NCBI GenBank assembly: GCA_013285985.1
Contig: JABDGR010000003.1
Coordinates: 1 to 54,818, forward strand
Source of the DNA: Verrucomicrobiota bacterium
Lineage (GTDB): Bacteria; Verrucomicrobiota; Verrucomicrobiia; Opitutales; JABDGR01
DNA length: 54,818 bases
Reading direction: 5' to 3'
The position numbers and the translations under genes were made by a program. The notes below the pieces were generated by a model, which saw only the letters and a program-made list of their open reading frames with translations, made no database searches and had not been told where the DNA came from. Positions within the stretch are counted from its first letter, which is position 1; each line of letters opens with the position of its first letter. Below, piece by piece: positions 52,109-54,818 of this stretch.

Positions 52109-53560
52109 ATGGCCAAACCTTCCAAGAAGGCCCCCTCTACCCCGGCGGCGAAAGCTTCCGGGGCACCGGCGCAGGTGACGTGGGGCGGGCGCTTCGCCAG
52201 CGGCCCGGCGGCGCTCATGCTTAAGTTCAGCGAATCCGTGTCCTTTGACCGCCGGCTCGCGCCATTCGACATCATGGGCTCGCAGGCCCAAGCCAACATG
52301 CTCGCAAAGGTCGGCTTGCTGACCAACGCCGAGCGCGATGCCCTCATTCACGGCCTTGACAATATTTTGGGCGAAATCAAAAGCGGCGCCTTCGTATGGG
52401 AAACTTCCCTGGAAGACGTGCACATGAATATTGAGCACGCCCTGCGCAAGCTCACGCCTGCCGCCGCGAAGCTCCACGCCGGCCGCAGCCGTAACGACCA
52501 GGTCGCCACCGCCATGCGGCTGTGGTTCAAGTGGTCCTGCTCGCATCTTTACCACGCACTCGGCGAAGTCCTGCGCGTCCTCGTCGAGCAGGCGGAGGCC
52601 AATCAGAAAGTCGTCCTGCCCGGTTACACGCATCTCCAGCGCGCCCAGCCCGTCACGCTGGCGCATCACCTACTCGCCTACGCCGAGATGTTCGGGCGCG
52701 ACCGGGCGCGCTTCCTCGAGGTCGCCGAGCATGCCAACTGGTGCCCGCTCGGCTCCGGCGCGCTCGCCGGCACCACCCTGCCCATTGACCGCGAAGCCAC
52801 CGCCCGGGAACTGGGCTTCGTGGACTCGCAGGGACGCGTGCGCCTGACCCAAAATAGCATGGACGCCGTCGCCGACCGCGACGTGTTTGTCGAATTTCTC
52901 GCCGCTGCCGCGCTCTGCGGCGTGCATGCCTCGCGCGTCGCCGAAGACTTGATTCTCTGGAGCAGCGCCGAGTTCCGTTTTGTTACGCTGCCCGAGGCAT
53001 TCACCACCGGCTCGAGCCTGATGCCGCAGAAAAAGAATCCCGACGCGCTGGAACTCCTGCGCGGGAAGTCCGCGCGGCTACAAGGACATCTGCAAACCAT
53101 GCTCAGCCTCATCAAGGGCCTGCCGCTGACCTACAACCGCGATTTGCAGGAGGATAAGCCACCGGTGTTCGACGCCTTTGACCAGCTCTCACTCGGGCTG
53201 GAAATACTCGCCCGCGTCGTCGAGGGGTTGGAACCCAACGCCGACGCGTGCGCCGCCGCCGCGAGTGACCCGCTGCTCCTCGCCACTGACCTCGCCGATC
53301 ACCTGGTGCTGCAAGGCCTGCCATTCCGTGACGCTCACCACGCCGTTGGCGCGCTCGTCGCGCTCGCGGAAAAATTGGAAACGCCGCTGAATAAACTCTC
53401 CGACGCCGACGCTCGCAAAATCGCGCCGAAGCTCGGCGCCAACTGGCGGGACGTATTTAATACCACCCGGGCGCTCGCCGCGCGGGAAAAGCCCGGCATG
53501 CCCGGGCCCAAGCAAATCGCCGCGCAAATCACCCGGTGGAAAAATGCGCTCAAGGGCTAG
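52109..53560 (+). CDS. argH: Argininosuccinate lyase
   Basis: ArgH cleaves argininosuccinate to arginine and fumarate, the last step of arginine synthesis. The 483-residue protein starts the conserved part at [10 protein letters not shown] after a lysine/alanine-rich lead of about 23 residues. It shows [10 protein letters not shown] (near 105), [17 protein letters not shown] (near 125), [17 protein letters not shown] (near 172) and the fumarase/aspartase superfamily signature [12 protein letters not shown] (near 301). A hairpin terminator lies about 190 bases downstream. Confidence 0.95.
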   Translation: MAKPSKKAPSTPAAKASGAPAQVTWGGRFASGPAALMLKFSESVSFDRRLAPFDIMGSQAQANMLAKVGLLTNAERDALIHGLDNILGEIKSGAFVWETSLEDVHMNIEHALRKLTPAAAKLHAGRSRNDQVATAMRLWFKWSCSHLYHALGEVLRVLVEQAEANQKVVLPGYTHLQRAQPVTLAHHLLAYAEMFGRDRARFLEVAEHANWCPLGSGALAGTTLPIDREATARELGFVDSQGRVRLTQNSMDAVADRDVFVEFLAAAALCGVHASRVAEDLILWSSAEFRFVTLPEAFTTGSSLMPQKKNPDALELLRGKSARLQGHLQTMLSLIKGLPLTYNRDLQEDKPPVFDAFDQLSLGLEILARVVEGLEPNADACAAAASDPLLLATDLADHLVLQGLPFRDAHHAVGALVALAEKLETPLNKLSDADARKIAPKLGANWRDVFNTTRALAAREKPGMPGPKQIAAQITRWKNALKG

Positions 53561-53623
53561 ACGGCGGTTTGATTCGGCCCGTGATTGACAAACAGCTTTC
53601 GGCAACTTTAGAGTTCCGCCCTC

Positions 53624-53728
53624 ATGAACCGCTTGCGCGCCCGCCATCCGTTCGCCGCCCCGGCCAGCTTCGTCGCCCTGACGAAGAAGGCGTGGGTTAC
53701 GCACATCCCCGGCTCGACGCGGTTCTGA
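53624..53728 (+). CDS. Possible 34-codon small open frame
   Basis: ATG 53624 to TGA 53728 encodes a basic 34-residue peptide beginning MNRLRARHPFAAPASF, placed between argH and its terminator. It has no convincing ribosome-binding site and no recognised family, and may be chance coding in GC-rich DNA. It is listed because it fills the gap and would be cotranscribed with argH. Confidence 0.2.
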   Translation: MNRLRARHPFAAPASFVALTKKAWVTHIPGSTRF

Positions 53729-53752
53729 GGCTGATTCAATAATTTTCCCTCC

Positions 53753-53784
53753 AACCCGCCGAGCACCTGCCGGCGGGTTTTTTT
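53753..53784 (+). terminator. Rho-independent terminator after argH
   Basis: AACCCGCCG (53753-53761) pairs perfectly with CGGCGGGTT (53771-53779) around a 9-base loop and runs directly into a 7-T tract. It ends the argH transcript before the EamA transporter gene. Confidence 0.85.
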
Positions 53785-53824
53785 GCCCACGCTCGCCGGT
53801 GTTCTCGGTTCTCCCGTTCCCACC

Positions 53825-54796
53825 ATGAACATCACCTCCGCCATTCCCGCGCCGCCCTCGCGCGCCAAGCTCATCACGGCGTTTGCCGTGTTGTACCTCG
53901 TGTGGGGTTCGACCTACCTCGCCATCCGGGTGGGCGTTGCGGCGTTTCCGCCGTTCCTCATGGCGGGTATTCGTTACCTGATTGCCGGAGGGTTGATGTT
54001 CGGCTGGCTCGCCTTTCGCGGTATGCGCCTGCCCAACGCCCGGCAATGGAAGGAAGCAGCCATCACCGGCTCGCTGCTCCTGCTCGGTGGCAACGGGGTC
54101 GTCTGCTGGGCGGAACAAACCGTCAACTCGAGCCTCGCAGCGCTCATCCTCGCCTCGTCGCCGATTTGGTTTGCCGTGTTCGACACCATTCGGCCGAACG
54201 GCCGCCGCCAGCAGCTTAATACCATACTGGGGATTCTCGTGGGCACGGGCGGCGTCCTGCTGCTCGTCTTCGGCGCGCCGGCGCATGATGTAAAGACGAA
54301 TGCCACCTCGTGGGTCGGGGCGGGGGCGCTCGTAGCGGCCTGCGGATTCTGGGCCGGTGGTTCACTCTATAATAAGTACCATACGTCGCCGGTCTCGCCC
54401 TGGATGTCCACCGCGGCACAGATGTTGTGCGGCGGCGTGGCGAATTGCCTGATGGGCACAGTATGCGGCGAATGGAGTTCGTTCCACCCGGCGCAGGCCA
54501 CCGCAATGCCGCTGCTGGCCTTTGTCTATCTGATATTTTTCGGTTCCATCGCGGGCTTTAGCGCCTACGTCTGGCTGCTCGGCCATTGCGCGCCCGCCAA
54601 GGTGGCCACGTATGCGTATGTCAACCCCGTCATCGCCACTTTTCTCGGCTGGTTGATTTTGCATGAGCCGATCACTCCCGTGATTTGCTTTGCCGCGTTC
54701 ATCATCCTCGGCGGCGTGCTCGTCGTGCAATGGCCCGCCAAAAAAACCCGCCAAATCCCGCCCCTGAGCGGAACGCGTGCACCCTTCAGGAACTGA
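53825..54796 (+). CDS. EamA-family (drug/metabolite superfamily) transporter
   Basis: The 323-residue protein has ten predicted membrane helices in two EamA repeats. The start motif is FAVLYLVWGSTYLAIRVGV (near 19), the first repeat ends near ILASSPIWFAVFD, and the second repeat ends with YAYVNPVIATFLGWLILHEP (near 265), as in YedA-like exporters. ATG 53825 is used because an upstream ATG (53783) lies inside the terminator hairpin region. The substrate is unknown; metabolite export is typical. Confidence 0.9.
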   Translation: MNITSAIPAPPSRAKLITAFAVLYLVWGSTYLAIRVGVAAFPPFLMAGIRYLIAGGLMFGWLAFRGMRLPNARQWKEAAITGSLLLLGGNGVVCWAEQTVNSSLAALILASSPIWFAVFDTIRPNGRRQQLNTILGILVGTGGVLLLVFGAPAHDVKTNATSWVGAGALVAACGFWAGGSLYNKYHTSPVSPWMSTAAQMLCGGVANCLMGTVCGEWSSFHPAQATAMPLLAFVYLIFFGSIAGFSAYVWLLGHCAPAKVATYAYVNPVIATFLGWLILHEPITPVICFAAFIILGGVLVVQWPAKKTRQIPPLSGTRAPFRN

Positions 54797-54818
54797 GATA
54801 CTTCCAGTTGAGCGGCTT

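Noticed and set aside
52058-52669. Upstream extension of the enoyl reductase frame
   Set aside because: It is antisense to argH; the enzyme's conserved start is at ATG 52057.
1-54818. CRISPR array
   Set aside because: No regularly spaced identical repeats were seen; the repetitive look of 9.7-15 kb comes from protein-coding YD repeats.

Overview
The window reads as a chromosomal stretch of a GC-rich bacterium, most likely a member of the Verrucomicrobiota. This is inferred from gene style: very large secreted Rhs/YD-repeat proteins with NLGQLK motifs, a papain-like secreted peptidase with a small N-terminal domain common in that group, and a type III polyketide synthase beside a methyltransferase and a flavoprotein. 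No rRNA or other decisive marker is present. Ordinary housekeeping blocks alternate with clearly acquired DNA.

Region 1 (1-8.1 kb) looks like part of an integrated mobilizable element. A non-coding leader with three stacked inverted repeats precedes a MobF relaxase-helicase. An McrB/McrC pair (modification-dependent restriction, with an EVE-like reader domain in McrB) and a two-gene nucleotidyltransferase module of toxin-antitoxin type follow. The block ends at a 3' fragment of a tRNA-Ser gene, a likely attachment site, next to a broken RAYT transposase. Region 2 (8.3-20.6 kb, minus strand) is an apparent operon: two tandem paralogous secreted proteins with YadA-head-like repeats, a 2929-residue Rhs-type polymorphic toxin candidate, and a small candidate immunity gene one base after its stop codon.

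Region 3 (21-28.5 kb) is core metabolism: a lipase-maturation-factor-like membrane protein, a Gfo/Idh/MocA oxidoreductase, a secreted beta-propeller protein, YgfZ, DAHP synthase, malate dehydrogenase, and tRNA-Glu and tRNA-Leu. Region 4 (28,529-31,633) is an apparently complete IS1-type transposon with 19-bp terminal inverted repeats (18/19 identical) and a perfect 8-bp target duplication. It carries a transposase whose stop codon overlaps the start of a trypsin-like protease gene, a Panacea-domain toxin-antitoxin pair and a small conserved-motif protein.

Region 5 (31.7-34.6 kb) is a methyltransferase / flavoprotein / type III PKS cluster that recalls the alkylresorcinol-quinone logic of srsABC. 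Region 6 (34.6-54.8 kb) holds a secreted papain-like peptidase, an HlyD-ABC-permease exporter, a SNF2 helicase, a CbpA-like co-chaperone, a beta-helix acyl/nucleotidyltransferase-like protein, an unusual nucleotide-cyclase/deoxyribosyltransferase-like fusion, an inositol-phosphatase-family enzyme, a DnaQ-like exonuclease, a hybrid sensor kinase, an acyltransferase-3 protein, an enoyl reductase of the MDR family, argininosuccinate lyase and an EamA transporter.

The strongest leads are the cyclase-effector fusion (43.5-45.2 kb), which has the plan of a one-protein cyclic-nucleotide signalling or defence device, and the compact transposon that pairs transposase with protease and a toxin-antitoxin system. 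All functional calls come from reading motifs by eye; no database search was possible.
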